A stretch of 64,000 nt of DNA from Citrobacter werkmanii NBRC 105721 (GTDB lineage Bacteria; Pseudomonadota; Gammaproteobacteria; Enterobacterales; Enterobacteriaceae): contig BBMW01000015.1 of assembly GCA_000759755.1 (NCBI GenBank), positions 124,001 to 188,000 on the forward strand, in the 5' to 3' direction. A model generated the notes under the pieces. The model had not been told where the DNA came from and searched no databases. It saw only the letters and a list, made by a program, of their open reading frames with translations. The position numbers and the translations under genes were made by a program. The first letter of the stretch is position 1. Each line of letters starts with the position of its first letter. Of the stretch, positions 48,269 to 59,663 are shown one piece after another.

Positions 48269-49084
48269 TTACTTGAAGCCTTTCTGTTCTTTGATTAGCT
48301 CGTACGCCTTTTGAATTTCCTGCGCCTTCTGCTTAGCCATCTCCATCATCTCCGGCGGCAGCCCTTTCGCCACCAGTTTGTCCGGATGGTGTTCGCTCAT
48401 CAGTTTACGATAAGCGCGTTTAATGGTGGTCGCATCGTCGGTTGTTTTAACACCGAGAACATTGCAGGCGTCTTCCAGCGTCGGGCCTCGTTGCGCTTGC
48501 TGCCAGCCGCCACCACCGGACTGCTGCTGATATCCGCCGCCGAACTGTGCCCCGCCCTGCATCATGCGCAGAAACTGATCAAACTGGGTGCGCGAAATCC
48601 CCAACTCTTCAGCGATCACATACAACACTTCGCGCTCGTTAGGATGCAATGACCCATCGGCAAATGCTGCCTGGATCTGGATCTCCAGAAACATGCGGAT
48701 CAGATCGAATCGACCAAAACAGACGCTGCGAAACTGACGCATCTTTTCACGTAATGGGTAATTGTCTGATTTTCCCACCCGGAAGGCGTGTTGCGCGGCA
48801 GTACGGGAATCACCGTGCAAATTCATCCGATCCATCAACTGGCTGGCGATATGAATATCGGCTTCCGTGACGCGACCTTTGGATTTGGTCAGATGTCCCA
48901 TCACCTCAAAAGTGGTGGCAAAAAAAAGCGCCTGGCGTTCACGTTGGTTGGCAAACCACGCCATTTTGCGCATGCGGGCTTTGTCGAACATGTGGCCGAC
49001 TAACAGGCCCAGAACCACACCCCAGAAGCCGCCGCCCATCATTAAAGCCACGGCTACACCAATTATCTTTCCCCAATACTGCAT
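48269..49084 (-). CDS. djlA: Membrane-anchored DnaJ-like co-chaperone DjlA
   Basis: DjlA is a type III membrane DnaJ protein that stimulates DnaK and, when overproduced in E. coli, induces colanic acid through Rcs. The 271 residues start with a single membrane segment ([24 protein letters not shown], about 7-30), followed by a TerB-like helical domain. A Gly/Gln-rich linker ([19 protein letters not shown]) and a C-terminal J domain with the essential HPD in MSEHHPDKL near 233 complete it. It is convergent with rluA and divergent from lptD. Confidence 0.96.
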   Translation of the reverse strand: MQYWGKIIGVAVALMMGGGFWGVVLGLLVGHMFDKARMRKMAWFANQRERQALFFATTFEVMGHLTKSKGRVTEADIHIASQLMDRMNLHGDSRTAAQHAFRVGKSDNYPLREKMRQFRSVCFGRFDLIRMFLEIQIQAAFADGSLHPNEREVLYVIAEELGISRTQFDQFLRMMQGGAQFGGGYQQQSGGGGWQQAQRGPTLEDACNVLGVKTTDDATTIKRAYRKLMSEHHPDKLVAKGLPPEMMEMAKQKAQEIQKAYELIKEQKGFK

Positions 49085-49339
49085 AGACTCCCCAAATCTT
49101 TATGCTCTCAGCCAGACTATGTCCCACAATATAAGCTGCTTTTACCGTTTGACGGCTGCGGTCAATTGTGGGACATCGCCTATAATTTGCATTATCATAC
49201 CTGTCATTCAATGCCGTGCCTAACACCACGGATGCCTAAATGGGCAGGATTAACACTAGCGCAGTGAAGATGAGATAAGTTAGGCTGTGACCGTTTGTCA
49301 CGCGCGACGCTACCGATGATGGAACAATAAATACAACGT
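49085..49339. promoter_or_regulatory. djlA-lptD divergent promoter region
   Basis: 255 bp between divergent djlA and lptD, with no gene. It contains a 12-bp perfect inverted repeat (49119-49130 and 49165-49176), a TATAAT on the plus strand (49181-49186), and a small dyad GTGAC-N5-GTCAC just before lptD. In E. coli lptD is partly controlled by sigma-E, but I could not find a clear sigma-E promoter by eye. Confidence 0.5.
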
Positions 49340-51697
49340 ATGAAAAAACGTATTCCCACTCTTCTGGCCACCATGATTGCCAGCGCCCTTTATAGTCAAC
49401 AGGGTCTGGCAGCCGATCTCGCCTCACAGTGTATGCTGGGCGTGCCGAGCTATAACCGTCCTCTGGTGAAGGGCGAAACCAATGAATTACCCGTCACCAT
49501 CAATGCCGACAACGCGAAAGGGAATTACCCGGATGACGCAGTGTTTACCGGCAACGTGGATATTGCGCAGGGTAATAGCCGCCTGCAAGCCGACGAAGTT
49601 CAGCTTCATCAGAAGCAGGCAGAAGGCCAGCCGGAGCCAGTACGTACCGTCGATGCGTTGGGTAATGTCCATTACGATGACAATCAGGTTATTCTGAAGG
49701 GACCGAAGGGCTGGTCTAATCTGAATACCAAAGATACCAACATCTGGGAAGGTGATTACCAGATGGTGGGCCGTCAGGGACGCGGGAAAGCCGACTTGAT
49801 GAAACAGCGTGGGGAAAACCGTTATACCATTCTGGAAAACGGTAGCTTTACCTCCTGTCTGCCCGGTTCCGATACCTGGAGCGTCGTCGGTAGCGAAGTC
49901 ATCCACGATCGTGAAGAACAGGTCGCAGAGATCTGGAACGCCCGTTTTAAACTGGGTCCGGTTCCGGTCTTTTACAGTCCTTATTTACAGTTACCCGTCG
50001 GCGATAAGCGCCGTTCCGGTTTCCTGATCCCGAACGCAAAATACTCGACTAATAACTATTTTGAGTTCTATCTTCCGTACTACTGGAACATTGCGCCCAA
50101 TATGGACGCCACCATCACGCCGCATTATATGCACCGTCGTGGCGGCATCATGTGGGAGAACGAATTCCGCTACCTCACCCAGGCGGGTGCAGGCCTGATG
50201 GAGTTCGACTATCTGAACTCCGATAAAGTATACGAAGATGATCACCCGAAGGATGACAATTCACGCCGCTGGCTGTTTTACTGGCGGCACGCTGGCGTAA
50301 TGGACCAGGTGTGGCGTTTCAACGTCGACTACACCAAGGTCAGCGACACCAGCTACTTCAATGATTTCGATAATAAATACGGCTCCAGTACCGACGGCTA
50401 TGCCACGCAAAAATTCAGCGTTGGCTATGCGGTACAGAACTTTGACGCCACGGTCTCGACCAAGCAGTTCCAGGTCTTCGATGCCGCAAACAGTAACAGC
50501 TACTCTGCGCAGCCGCAGTTAGACGTCAACTATTACCAGAATGACGTCGGTCCGTTTGATACCCGTATTTATGGCCAGGCGGTCCATTTCGTGAACACCA
50601 ATGACAACATGCCGGAAGCCACGCGTGTTCACCTGGAACCGACCATTAATCTGCCGTTGTCAAATAACTGGGGCAGTGTCAATACGGAAGCGAAACTGCT
50701 GGCAACGCACTATCAGCAGACCAACCTGGATTGGTACAACAGTAACCCGAAAAATACCAAGCTGGATGATTCCGCCAACCGCGTCATGCCGCAGTTTAAA
50801 GTCGACGGCAAGATGGTCTTCGAGCGCGATATGAACATGCTGGCGCCGGGATATACCCAGACGCTGGAGCCGCGCGCGCAGTACCTGTACGTCCCATACC
50901 GCGACCAAAGTCATATCTATAACTATGACTCATCCCTGCTGCAATCTGACTACAGTGGCCTGTTCCGTGACCGCTCTTATGGCGGCCTGGACCGTATTGC
51001 TTCCGCCAATCAGGTAACGACCGGGGTCACATCTCGCGTTTATGATGACGCGGCCGTTGAACGTTTTAATATTTCTGTGGGTCAAATCTACTATTTCACC
51101 GAGTCTCGCACTGGCGATGACCATACAGAATGGGAGAATGACGACAAAACGGGCTCACTGGTATGGGCTGGCGATACCTACTGGCGCATCTCCGATCGCT
51201 GGGGTTTACGCAGTGGGATCCAGTACGACACGCGCCTGGATAGCATCGCAACCAGCAATAGCAGTATCGAATACCGCCGTGACGAAAACCGTATGCTGCA
51301 ATTGAACTACCGTTATGCCAGCCCAGAGTATATTAAGGCCGCGGTACCTTCACGCGATGTAACTAACGCCCAATATGAAAATGGGATTTCACAGGTGGGT
51401 GCGGTGGCGAGCTTCCCGATTGCCGACCGCTGGTCGATTGTCGGTGCTTACTACTTCGATACCAATGTGAACAAAGAAGCAGATTCAATGCTGGGCTTAC
51501 AGTACAACTCCTGCTGTTACGCTATTCGCTTCGGCTACGAACGTAAGCTGAACGGTTGGGATAACAAAATGCAGCACGCGATTTATGACAACACGATCGG
51601 CTTTAATATCGAACTGCGTGGCCTGAGCTCTAACTACGGTCTCGGCACCAACCAAATGTTGCGTTCGAACATTTTGCCGTATCAAAGCGCTTTATGA
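49340..51697 (+). CDS. lptD: LPS transport outer membrane protein LptD
   Basis: LptD (Imp/OstA) is the outer membrane beta-barrel that, plugged by LptE, places lipopolysaccharide in the outer leaflet. It has 785 residues. A signal peptide ([24 protein letters not shown]) is cleaved before ADLASQC. The N-terminal OstA-like beta-jellyroll spans about 30-200 and the barrel about 220-785. The four cysteines of the essential disulfides are present: Cys31, one in FTSCLPGS near 173, and the adjacent pair in YNSCCYAIR near 724-725. surA, whose product helps fold it, follows by 53 bp. Confidence 0.97.
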   Translation: MKKRIPTLLATMIASALYSQQGLAADLASQCMLGVPSYNRPLVKGETNELPVTINADNAKGNYPDDAVFTGNVDIAQGNSRLQADEVQLHQKQAEGQPEPVRTVDALGNVHYDDNQVILKGPKGWSNLNTKDTNIWEGDYQMVGRQGRGKADLMKQRGENRYTILENGSFTSCLPGSDTWSVVGSEVIHDREEQVAEIWNARFKLGPVPVFYSPYLQLPVGDKRRSGFLIPNAKYSTNNYFEFYLPYYWNIAPNMDATITPHYMHRRGGIMWENEFRYLTQAGAGLMEFDYLNSDKVYEDDHPKDDNSRRWLFYWRHAGVMDQVWRFNVDYTKVSDTSYFNDFDNKYGSSTDGYATQKFSVGYAVQNFDATVSTKQFQVFDAANSNSYSAQPQLDVNYYQNDVGPFDTRIYGQAVHFVNTNDNMPEATRVHLEPTINLPLSNNWGSVNTEAKLLATHYQQTNLDWYNSNPKNTKLDDSANRVMPQFKVDGKMVFERDMNMLAPGYTQTLEPRAQYLYVPYRDQSHIYNYDSSLLQSDYSGLFRDRSYGGLDRIASANQVTTGVTSRVYDDAAVERFNISVGQIYYFTESRTGDDHTEWENDDKTGSLVWAGDTYWRISDRWGLRSGIQYDTRLDSIATSNSSIEYRRDENRMLQLNYRYASPEYIKAAVPSRDVTNAQYENGISQVGAVASFPIADRWSIVGAYYFDTNVNKEADSMLGLQYNSCCYAIRFGYERKLNGWDNKMQHAIYDNTIGFNIELRGLSSNYGLGTNQMLRSNILPYQSAL

Positions 51698-51750
51698 TCT
51701 GATTGATTTACAACGTAATCCGCATTGCGGTTAATTGAAATGGAAAAAGT

Positions 51751-53037
51751 ATGAAGAACTGGAAAACGCTGCTTCTCGGTATCGCCATGATCGCGAATAC
51801 CAGTTTCGCTGCCCCACAGGTAGTCGATAAAGTCGCAGCCGTCGTCAATAACGGCGTCGTTCTCGAAAGCGACGTCGATGGCTTAATGCAGTCAGTAAAA
51901 CTTAATGCGGGTCAGGCTGGTCAGCAGTTACCGGATGACGCCACGCTGCGTCATCAGATCCTGGAACGTTTGATCATGGATCAAATCCTCCTGCAAATGG
52001 GTCAGAAGATGGGGGTTAAAATCTCTGACGAGCAGTTGGATCAGGCTATCGCCAACATCGCCAAGCAGAACAACATGACGCTGGATCAGATGCGCAGCCG
52101 TCTGGCACAGGATGGCTTAAGCTATTCGACCTATCGTAGCCAGATCCGCAAAGAGATGACCATCTCCGAAGTGCGTAACAACGAAGTCCGCCGTCGCGTC
52201 ACCATTCTGCCGCAGGAAGTGGATGCCCTGGCGCAGCAGGTTGGCAACCAAAACGATGCCAGCACCGAGCTGAACCTGAGCCACATTTTGATCCCATTAC
52301 CGGAAAACCCAACTTCAGATCAGGTAAACGCGGCTGAAAGCCAGGCGCGTTCCGTTGTTGATGAAGCGCGTAACGGTAGCGATTTCGGCAAACTGGCTAT
52401 CACTTACTCCGCAGACCAGCAGGCGCTGAAAGGCGGCCAGATGGGTTGGGGACGTATTCAGGAACTACCGGGCATCTTCGCTCAGGCGTTAAGCACCGCG
52501 AAGAAAGGCGATATCATCGGCCCTATTCGTTCAGGTGTAGGTTTCCACATCCTGAAAGTCAACGATATGCGTGGTCAAAGTCAGAGCATCTCCGTGACTG
52601 AAGTGCACGCCCGCCATATTCTGCTGAAGCCATCGCCGATCATGACCGATCAACAGGCGCGTCTGAAGCTGGAACAAATCGCGGCAGATATTAAGAGCGG
52701 TAAAACCACCTTCGCGGCAGCAGCGAAAGAGTTTTCTCAGGATCCCGGTTCTGCCAACCAGGGCGGCGATCTGGGCTGGGCTGCAGCGGATATTTTCGAT
52801 CCCGCTTTCCGCGATGCGCTGACCAAACTTAACAAAGGCCAGATGAGCGCCCCGGTGCATTCCTCTTTCGGTTGGCATCTGATCGAACTGCTGGACACGC
52901 GTAATGTGGATAAAACTGACGCAGCGCAGAAAGACCGTGCCTACCGTATGCTGATGAACCGTAAATTCTCGGAAGAAGCAGCGACCTGGATGCAGGAACA
53001 GCGCGCCAGCGCATACGTTAAAATTCTGAGCAACTAA
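51751..53037 (+). CDS. surA: Periplasmic chaperone and peptidyl-prolyl isomerase SurA
   Basis: SurA escorts unfolded outer membrane proteins, LptD among them, across the periplasm. The 428-residue product has a signal peptide ([20 protein letters not shown], then APQVVDKV), an N-terminal chaperone domain and two parvulin domains. These begin near residues 172 ([14 protein letters not shown]) and 283 ([12 protein letters not shown]), followed by a C-terminal helix. The stop codon TAA overlaps the pdxA ATG by one base. Confidence 0.98.
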   Translation: MKNWKTLLLGIAMIANTSFAAPQVVDKVAAVVNNGVVLESDVDGLMQSVKLNAGQAGQQLPDDATLRHQILERLIMDQILLQMGQKMGVKISDEQLDQAIANIAKQNNMTLDQMRSRLAQDGLSYSTYRSQIRKEMTISEVRNNEVRRRVTILPQEVDALAQQVGNQNDASTELNLSHILIPLPENPTSDQVNAAESQARSVVDEARNGSDFGKLAITYSADQQALKGGQMGWGRIQELPGIFAQALSTAKKGDIIGPIRSGVGFHILKVNDMRGQSQSISVTEVHARHILLKPSPIMTDQQARLKLEQIAADIKSGKTTFAAAAKEFSQDPGSANQGGDLGWAAADIFDPAFRDALTKLNKGQMSAPVHSSFGWHLIELLDTRNVDKTDAAQKDRAYRMLMNRKFSEEAATWMQEQRASAYVKILSN

Positions 53038-54029
53038 TGACTCGTATTCAACGCGTTGTCATCACTCCCGGCGAACCCGCCGGGATTGGCCCAGACCTCG
53101 TGGTTCAGCTCGCACAGCGTGAGTGGCCCGTAGAACTCGTCGTCTGTGCGGATGCCGCTCTTCTCAGTGACCGGGCAGCGATGCTCGGTTTACCGCTTTC
53201 ACTCCTCCCCTACTCTTCAGATACTCCAGCCAGACCGCAATCAGCAGGTACGTTGACGCTGTTACCGATTGCGCTACGAGCACCTGTAGTCGCAGGTCAA
53301 TTGGCGGTAGAAAATGGGCAATATGTCGTGGATACGCTGGCTCGCGCCTGCGATGGTTGTCTGCAAGGTGAATTTGCGGCGCTGATTACCGGCCCTGTCC
53401 ACAAGGGCGTAATCAATGACGCTGGGGTGCCGTTTACCGGGCATACCGAGTTTTTTGAAGAGCGTTCACAGGCGAAGAAAGTGGTGATGATGCTGGCGAC
53501 GGAGGAACTGCGCGTAGCGCTGGCCACCACGCATTTGCCGCTCAGAGCCGTTGCCGACGCTATTACACCCGCACTGTTGCAGGAAGTGATCGGCATTCTG
53601 CATCATGATTTGCGCACCAAGTTTGGCATTGCCGATCCGCATATTCTGGTGTGTGGCCTTAACCCGCATGCTGGTGAAGGCGGACATATGGGGACGGAAG
53701 AGTTAGACACCATCATTCCGGTCCTCGATGCCCTGCGTACGCAGGGGATGAAATTAAACGGCCCACTGCCTGCAGATACGCTGTTTCAGCCCAAATATCT
53801 CGACCACGCGGATGCCGTATTGGCAATGTACCACGATCAGGGTCTCCCCGTGCTAAAATACCAGGGATTTGGTCGCGGTGTGAATATCACGCTGGGCCTG
53901 CCCTTTATTCGCACATCTGTCGATCACGGTACCGCACTTGAACTTGCGGGTCGTGGGCAAGCAGATGTCGGCAGTTTTATTACGGCGCTTAACCTCGCCA
54001 TCAAAATGATTGTTAATACTAATGAATAA
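53037..54029 (+). CDS. pdxA: 4-hydroxythreonine-4-phosphate dehydrogenase
   Basis: PdxA oxidises 4-phosphohydroxy-L-threonine with NAD(P)+ in pyridoxal 5'-phosphate synthesis. The 330 residues are one more than in E. coli. Visible motifs are [17 protein letters not shown] at the start, the metal-binding histidines in [10 protein letters not shown] near 166 and [13 protein letters not shown] near 211, and [16 protein letters not shown] near 266. It overlaps surA by one base and rsmA by eight. Confidence 0.97.
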   Translation: MTRIQRVVITPGEPAGIGPDLVVQLAQREWPVELVVCADAALLSDRAAMLGLPLSLLPYSSDTPARPQSAGTLTLLPIALRAPVVAGQLAVENGQYVVDTLARACDGCLQGEFAALITGPVHKGVINDAGVPFTGHTEFFEERSQAKKVVMMLATEELRVALATTHLPLRAVADAITPALLQEVIGILHHDLRTKFGIADPHILVCGLNPHAGEGGHMGTEELDTIIPVLDALRTQGMKLNGPLPADTLFQPKYLDHADAVLAMYHDQGLPVLKYQGFGRGVNITLGLPFIRTSVDHGTALELAGRGQADVGSFITALNLAIKMIVNTNE

Positions 54030-54843
54030 TCGAGTCCATCAGGGCCACTTAGCCCGTAAACGTTTCGGGCAAAACTTCCTTAACGATCAGTTTGTGATCG
54101 AAAGTATTGTCTCTGCTATCAATCCGCAGAAGGGTCAGGCAATGGTCGAAATCGGCCCGGGCCTGGCAGCATTGACCGAGCCAGTAGGTGAACGACTGGA
54201 TAAGCTCACGGTCATTGAACTGGACCGCGACCTTGCCGCGCGCCTGCAAACTCACCCGTTTTTAGGGCCAAAGCTGACGATTTATCAGCAAGATGCCATG
54301 ACGATGAACTTCGGCGAACTCGCACAAACGATGGGCCAGCCGCTGCGCGTTTTCGGCAACCTGCCGTACAACATCTCCACGCCGCTGATGTTCCATCTTT
54401 TTACCTATACTGATGCCATTGCCGACATGCATTTCATGTTGCAAAAAGAGGTAGTCAATCGTCTGGTTGCAGGGCCAAACAGTAAAGCGTATGGTCGATT
54501 AAGCGTCATGGCGCAATATTATTGCAATGTGATCCCGGTACTCGAAGTACCGCCATCCGCATTCACGCCTGCGCCTAAAGTCGATTCCGCCGTTGTGCGT
54601 CTGGTTCCACATGCGACGATGCCGTACCCGGTTAAAGATGTCCGCGTGCTGAGCCGTATTACCACCGAAGCGTTTAACCAGCGCCGTAAAACGGTACGTA
54701 ACAGCCTCGGTAACCTGTTTAGCGTTGAGGTCCTGACCGAGCTGGGTATTGATCCGGCGATGCGAGCGGAAAATATCTCTGTCGCGCAATACTGCCGGAT
54801 GGCTAACTATCTGTCAGAAAACGCGCCATCGAAGGAGAGTTAA
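54022..54843 (+). CDS. rsmA: 16S rRNA dimethyladenosine transferase RsmA
   Basis: RsmA (KsgA) dimethylates A1518 and A1519 of 16S rRNA, a late check in small-subunit assembly; its loss gives kasugamycin resistance. The ATG at 54022 gives [20 protein letters not shown] and 273 residues, as in E. coli. An upstream TTG frame start lies inside pdxA. The SAM site is [14 protein letters not shown] near 44 and the catalytic motif is [10 protein letters not shown] near 113. It overlaps pdxA by 8 bases; apaG follows by 2. Confidence 0.97.
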   Translation: MNNRVHQGHLARKRFGQNFLNDQFVIESIVSAINPQKGQAMVEIGPGLAALTEPVGERLDKLTVIELDRDLAARLQTHPFLGPKLTIYQQDAMTMNFGELAQTMGQPLRVFGNLPYNISTPLMFHLFTYTDAIADMHFMLQKEVVNRLVAGPNSKAYGRLSVMAQYYCNVIPVLEVPPSAFTPAPKVDSAVVRLVPHATMPYPVKDVRVLSRITTEAFNQRRKTVRNSLGNLFSVEVLTELGIDPAMRAENISVAQYCRMANYLSENAPSKES

Positions 54844-54845
54844 AG

Positions 54846-55223
54846 ATGATCAATTCGCCCCGAGTGTGCATTCAGGTACAAAGCGTCTACATTGAGGCGC
54901 AATCCTCACCTGATGATGAACGTTACGTTTTTGCTTATACCGTGACTATCCGCAATTTGGGGCGAGCGCCTGTGCAGCTGTTGGGGCGTTACTGGTTGAT
55001 CACTAATGGTCATGGCCGCGAAACCGAAGTTCAGGGCGAAGGTGTGGTTGGCGTTCAGCCCCATATCGAACCTGGCGAAGAGTATCAGTACACCAGCGGA
55101 GCGGTAATTGAAACACCGCTGGGCACCATGCAGGGTCATTACGAAATGATCGATGAACAAGGCATTGCCTTTACCATCGACATTCCCGTGTTTCGGCTCG
55201 CCGTTCCAACACTCATTCACTAA
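54846..55223 (+). CDS. apaG: ApaG domain protein
   Basis: ApaG (CorD) is a 125-residue protein with an FnIII/immunoglobulin-like beta fold. Its cellular role is not settled, although mutants affect Co2+ and Mg2+ handling in Salmonella. The conserved block is [20 protein letters not shown] near residue 32, then [20 protein letters not shown] and GTMQGHYEM. It sits between rsmA and apaH, a widely conserved order, and is probably co-transcribed with both. Confidence 0.95.
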   Translation: MINSPRVCIQVQSVYIEAQSSPDDERYVFAYTVTIRNLGRAPVQLLGRYWLITNGHGRETEVQGEGVVGVQPHIEPGEEYQYTSGAVIETPLGTMQGHYEMIDEQGIAFTIDIPVFRLAVPTLIH

Positions 55224-55233
55224 AACAATAACT

Positions 55234-56082
55234 ATGGCGACATACCTTATTGGCGACGTTCACGGTTGTTACGATGAACTGATCGCCTTGCTGCACCAGG
55301 TAGACTTTAACCCCGAACAAGACACCCTCTGGCTCACCGGCGATCTGGTCGCGCGTGGGCCAGGCTCTCTGGACGTTTTACGCTACGTGAAATCGCTGGG
55401 TGATAGCGTGCGGTTAGTCCTTGGCAATCACGATCTGCACCTGCTGGCCGTGTTTGCTGGTATCAGCCGTAACAAACCGAAAGACCGGCTCACACCGCTG
55501 CTCGAAGCAGCGGATGCGGATGAGTTACTTAATTGGTTACGCCGCCAGCCACTCTTGCAGATTGATGAAGAGAAGAAGCTGGTGATGGCGCATGCCGGCA
55601 TTACCCCACAATGGGATCTGCAGACAGCGAGGAATTGTGCCCGCGATGTTGAAGCCGTATTGTCGAGCGACTCGTATCCCTTCTTCCTCGATGCCATGTA
55701 TGGCGACATGCCAAACAACTGGACACCAGAACTCACGGGACTGGCGCGCCTGCGTTTTATTACCAACGCATTTACCCGTATGCGCTACTGCTTCCCCAAC
55801 GGTCAGTTGGATATGTACAGCAAAGAGTCGCCAGAAGATGCGCCAGCCCCGCTGAAGCCCTGGTTTGCCATTCCTGGGCCTGTCAGTGAAGCCTATAGCA
55901 TTGCTTTCGGGCACTGGGCATCGCTGGAGGGGAAAGGCACGCCTGAAGGTATCTACGCGCTGGATACGGGATGTTGCTGGGGGGGAGACCTCACCTGTCT
56001 GCGCTGGGAAGACAAACAGTACTTTGTGCAGCCATCAAATCGCCATCTGAATCTGGATCCCGGCGAAGCGGTCAACGCCTGA
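55234..56082 (+). CDS. apaH: Diadenosine tetraphosphatase ApaH
   Basis: ApaH hydrolyses Ap4A symmetrically to two ADP and removes Np4 caps from RNA. The ATG at 55234 gives [20 protein letters not shown] and 282 residues, as in Salmonella (280 in E. coli). The frame is open further upstream but overlaps apaG with no matching sequence. The metallophosphatase motifs are [24 protein letters not shown] near 36 and LGNHDLHLL near 65, with the late FGHWASLEG and LDTGCCWGG. Confidence 0.97.
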   Translation: MATYLIGDVHGCYDELIALLHQVDFNPEQDTLWLTGDLVARGPGSLDVLRYVKSLGDSVRLVLGNHDLHLLAVFAGISRNKPKDRLTPLLEAADADELLNWLRRQPLLQIDEEKKLVMAHAGITPQWDLQTARNCARDVEAVLSSDSYPFFLDAMYGDMPNNWTPELTGLARLRFITNAFTRMRYCFPNGQLDMYSKESPEDAPAPLKPWFAIPGPVSEAYSIAFGHWASLEGKGTPEGIYALDTGCCWGGDLTCLRWEDKQYFVQPSNRHLNLDPGEAVNA

Positions 56083-56090
56083 TAGTCGTT

Positions 56091-56163
56091 TGCCGGATGC
56101 GGTGCTCGCACCTTATCCGGCCTACATTAGCTGGATGATAAGGCATTTCGCCGCCATCCGGCA
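56091..56163. repeat. BIME between apaH and folA
   Basis: Two REP units in opposite orientation: TGCCGGATGCGGTGCTCGCACCTTATCCGGCCTAC and GATAAGGCATTTCGCCGCCATCCGGCA, separated by a short spacer. They lie between convergent apaH and folA and nearly fill the 90-bp gap. Confidence 0.87.
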
Positions 56164-56172
56164 TTTACAGTA

Positions 56173-56850
<678 letters not shown>

Positions 56851-58713
56851 CTATGCTGACGGTTTCACTTCCGGCTCATCGGCGACGTCGCCCGTATGTT
56901 TACCTTCATCCGTGCCTTGCCAGCCATGGCGTTGAATTAACGATAAGTGTTGGCGATCTTCCGCAATAATTTCACTCAGCATTGCGCTGGTGCGTTTATA
57001 AACCGCTGCACGGGAAATCGCGTCATTTTCCCCTTTCACCATCTCCTCAACCATAAGCATATTGAAACGACGGAATACGTCGGCCCGCTCACGCGCTTCA
57101 TAGCGCCCCAGCCCAAGCCCTTCCAGCGCCAGACGCCCGGTCTTCAGCGCGCCTTCAAAGGTTTCACGTTCCGGCATTTCCACCCCCGCCTGGCGCAGGC
57201 GAATGTAATGATCCACATCGCGCGCGCGGGCAATAATTTGCAGATGAGGGAAATGCTCCTTCACCATTTCGGTTAATTGCAGGCTGGTTTGCGGATCGTC
57301 AATGGCGTTAATAATGACTTCAGCTTTAGCCGCCCCGGCAGACTCCAGCAGATCCATCCGGGTCGCATCGCCATAGAAAACCTTCATGCCAAATTTACGT
57401 AGCGTTTCGATATGGTCCGGGTCATGATCAAGAACCACCATTTTGACGCCGCTCGACAACAGCAAACGACCGGTAATCTGACCAAATCGCCCAAACCCGG
57501 CGATGATCACTCGCGGTTGTTCTTCGTCGATTTCATCCGCTTCCCGCTCTTCACCGGTCGCTGATTTTTCCAGTCGCGTCAAAATCACCAGTAAAATTGG
57601 CGTCGCCGCCATCGACAGCGCCACCGCCAGGGTCAACGATTTCGCCCAATCAGGATCAAGCACGTCTGCCATTTGCGCCGCGCCAAACACCACGAAGGCA
57701 AATTCACTGCCCTGCCCTAATAATACGGCAAACCAGCGACGTTGCTTATTCGGCACCTGCAACGGTTTCGCTATCAGCCACAGCATGACGGTTTTGATAA
57801 CCAGGAAACCAACCAGCAAGATGATAATGCGCAAAGGGTTATCAATCAGCGTGCCAAAATCGATAGACATCCCCACGCCGATGAAGAACAGACCCAACAA
57901 CAGCCCTTTGAACGGTTCAATATCGCTTTCCAGCGCGTGGCGATACTCAGAGCTGGCCAGCAGCACACCGGCCAGGAACGCCCCCATCGCCATCGACAGT
58001 CCAACCTCTTCCAACAGCAGACCGAAGCCAAAAACGAGGAACAGCGCGACGGCGCTAAACACTTCCCGCAAGCCTGAACGGGCGACAAAACGTAAGGCCG
58101 GACGCGTCACATAGCGGCCTAACAACACCACCAGCACCAGTGCGCCCGCAACCTTTAGCGCAGAGAGCGCAAACGCCCCAAGCGTTGTCGATGCGCCGCT
58201 CGCCGCGAGTAATGGGATCATCGCCACCAGTGGAATAGCGGCGATATCCTGGAACAGCAGCACGGCAAATGTGCTACGTCCGAGTTGCGACACCATCAGG
58301 TTACGTTCATTCATCGCCTGCATAGCGATGGCCGTGGAGGAAAGCGCCAGCGTCATGCCGATAAGTTCCGCTACCTGCCAGCGCAGGCCGAGGAACATAC
58401 AGAACAGACCGATCAGCCCACCGCAAACCACCATTTGTAATGCACCACCGCCAAACACCGAGGCTCGCAGCTTCCACAAACGTTGCGGATCCAGTTCCAG
58501 GCCGATGACAAACAGCATCAGCACCACGCCGATCTCGGCAAAATGGAGGATTGATTCGGCATCGGTCACCAGCCTCAAACCCCAGGGTCCGATAATACAT
58601 CCGGCGATAAGATACCCCAGCACCGATCCCAGCCCCAGCCGTACGGCGATGGGGACAATCAGCGCCGCCGAACCGAGGTAAATCAGCGCCTGTATTAGCG
58701 TATGACTATCCAT
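56851..58713 (-). CDS. kefC: Glutathione-gated potassium efflux antiporter KefC
   Basis: KefC is a K+/H+ antiporter held closed by glutathione and opened by glutathione adducts, acidifying the cytoplasm to protect against electrophiles. The ATG at 58713 gives [20 protein letters not shown] and 620 residues; 66 further open codons upstream lie inside kefF. About 12 membrane segments (to about 380) precede a Rossmann-fold RCK domain with [16 protein letters not shown] near 403. The loop with [12 protein letters not shown], which in E. coli affects gating, is intact. It overlaps kefF by 8 bases. Confidence 0.96.
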   Translation of the reverse strand: MDSHTLIQALIYLGSAALIVPIAVRLGLGSVLGYLIAGCIIGPWGLRLVTDAESILHFAEIGVVLMLFVIGLELDPQRLWKLRASVFGGGALQMVVCGGLIGLFCMFLGLRWQVAELIGMTLALSSTAIAMQAMNERNLMVSQLGRSTFAVLLFQDIAAIPLVAMIPLLAASGASTTLGAFALSALKVAGALVLVVLLGRYVTRPALRFVARSGLREVFSAVALFLVFGFGLLLEEVGLSMAMGAFLAGVLLASSEYRHALESDIEPFKGLLLGLFFIGVGMSIDFGTLIDNPLRIIILLVGFLVIKTVMLWLIAKPLQVPNKQRRWFAVLLGQGSEFAFVVFGAAQMADVLDPDWAKSLTLAVALSMAATPILLVILTRLEKSATGEEREADEIDEEQPRVIIAGFGRFGQITGRLLLSSGVKMVVLDHDPDHIETLRKFGMKVFYGDATRMDLLESAGAAKAEVIINAIDDPQTSLQLTEMVKEHFPHLQIIARARDVDHYIRLRQAGVEMPERETFEGALKTGRLALEGLGLGRYEARERADVFRRFNMLMVEEMVKGENDAISRAAVYKRTSAMLSEIIAEDRQHLSLIQRHGWQGTDEGKHTGDVADEPEVKPSA

Positions 58714-59236
58714 GATGCACCTCCTGCCACTCCAGCAGACGCTGTTTATAGTGGCGCGCCTGCGCCTGCAGCGTTTCATCATCACAAATAAACGTACAGT
58801 GCATCGCAAACGGCGGCAGCCATTTGAGGCCGCAATATAAAGCCGTTGCCTGTAAGGGCTGGGAAAGTACATCAAAGCCAGGATGGGATCCGATATCAAA
58901 GTGGTTTTCACCGCCGCCAGTCGTCACAGCCCACAGCAGATGTTTACCGTGCAGCGCTGTTCCGCCATGGCCATAGGCCCAGCCGTGAGAGAGGACTTTA
59001 TCCATCCACAATTTGAGTAACGGAGGCGTGCTATACCACTGCATAGGATGCTGCCAGATAATTAAATCAGCGCGTGCCAACGCATCCTGTTCAGCGGCAA
59101 TATCGATATTGAAATCGGGGTAGAGCTGGTAGAGCGAGCGGATCTCCACGCCCTCCAGCGTCCTTGCCTGATCAAGCATCCGCTTATTCGCATGCGAATG
59201 CTGCGGATAGGGATGCGCATAAATGATGAGAATCAT
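58706..59236 (-). CDS. kefF: KefC ancillary quinone oxidoreductase KefF
   Basis: KefF is a flavodoxin-fold FMN protein that is required for full KefC activity and reduces quinones. It has 176 residues, the E. coli length. Visible motifs are [20 protein letters not shown] at the FMN phosphate site, [21 protein letters not shown] near 70, and the glycine-rich [11 protein letters not shown] near 107. It is co-transcribed with kefC through an 8-base overlap. A hairpin in its leader could cover the ribosome binding site (59239-59300). Confidence 0.95.
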   Translation of the reverse strand: MILIIYAHPYPQHSHANKRMLDQARTLEGVEIRSLYQLYPDFNIDIAAEQDALARADLIIWQHPMQWYSTPPLLKLWMDKVLSHGWAYGHGGTALHGKHLLWAVTTGGGENHFDIGSHPGFDVLSQPLQATALYCGLKWLPPFAMHCTFICDDETLQAQARHYKQRLLEWQEVHHG

Positions 59237-59238
59237 GA

Positions 59239-59300
59239 TTAGCCTGTGTCACTGCATTATTGTAATAACAGTGAGTTTAGTCAGTTAATCCACAGGCTAA
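59239..59300 (-). promoter_or_regulatory. Inverted repeat over the kefF ribosome binding site
   Basis: TTAGCCTGTG (complement of 59291-59300) and CACAGGCTAA (complement of 59239-59248) form a perfect 10-bp stem with a 42-nt loop. The 3' arm ends two bases before the kefF ATG and includes its only Shine-Dalgarno-like AGG. Inside the loop a smaller imperfect palindrome CACTG...CAGTG encloses TTATT..AATAA. It could be a translation-control hairpin or an operator; the choice is inference. Confidence 0.45.
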
Positions 59301-59339
59301 CAGTCAATATTATTGAGTAGATAAATGGAAAAATCTGAG

Positions 59340-59573
59340 TTAGTTGTCCAGCTCACTCATATCTTTAACCTGGTCGCGGTTAATCTGCTCCGTCTTACCT
59401 GTTTGCGCATTTTTATATGACACCAGGCCAGTATCATCATCCACTTGCGGTTTGCCGTCGGTAACGATGGTTTTGCCATCGGTGGTTTTCACCGCCTGGT
59501 TTGAGGAACAACCAGCGACGGTAAACAGTGCTGCTGCGGTAAAAATAGAGGTGATCAGGATATGTTTTTGCAT
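59340..59573 (-). CDS. Small lipoprotein of the YgdI/YgdR type
   Basis: A 77-residue predicted lipoprotein. A signal sequence MQKHILITSIFTAAALFTVA is followed by the lipobox VAGC with Cys22 as the lipidated residue; Ser at position +2 predicts outer membrane sorting. The mature part (KTTDGKTIVTDGKPQVDDDTGLVSY...KTEQINRDQVKDM) matches the YgdI/YgdR (DUF903) family, a small SH3-like domain of unknown function. AGGGAGAACACC lies upstream of the ATG. It is an extra gene relative to E. coli K-12 between yaaU and kefF; Salmonella has a similar one, as I recall. Confidence 0.85.
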   Translation of the reverse strand: MQKHILITSIFTAAALFTVAGCSSNQAVKTTDGKTIVTDGKPQVDDDTGLVSYKNAQTGKTEQINRDQVKDMSELDN

Positions 59574-59663
59574 GGTGTTCTCCCTGCTTTTCAGTCGTTT
59601 TCAGTGATATATACATTAACTGTAGGCTAACTGACTGAGTTACAGGGAAAATACAGAACACTC

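Noticed and set aside
58714-58911. 66-residue N-terminal extension of KefC
   Set aside because: It lies inside kefF in another frame; MDSHTLIQ gives the exact family length.
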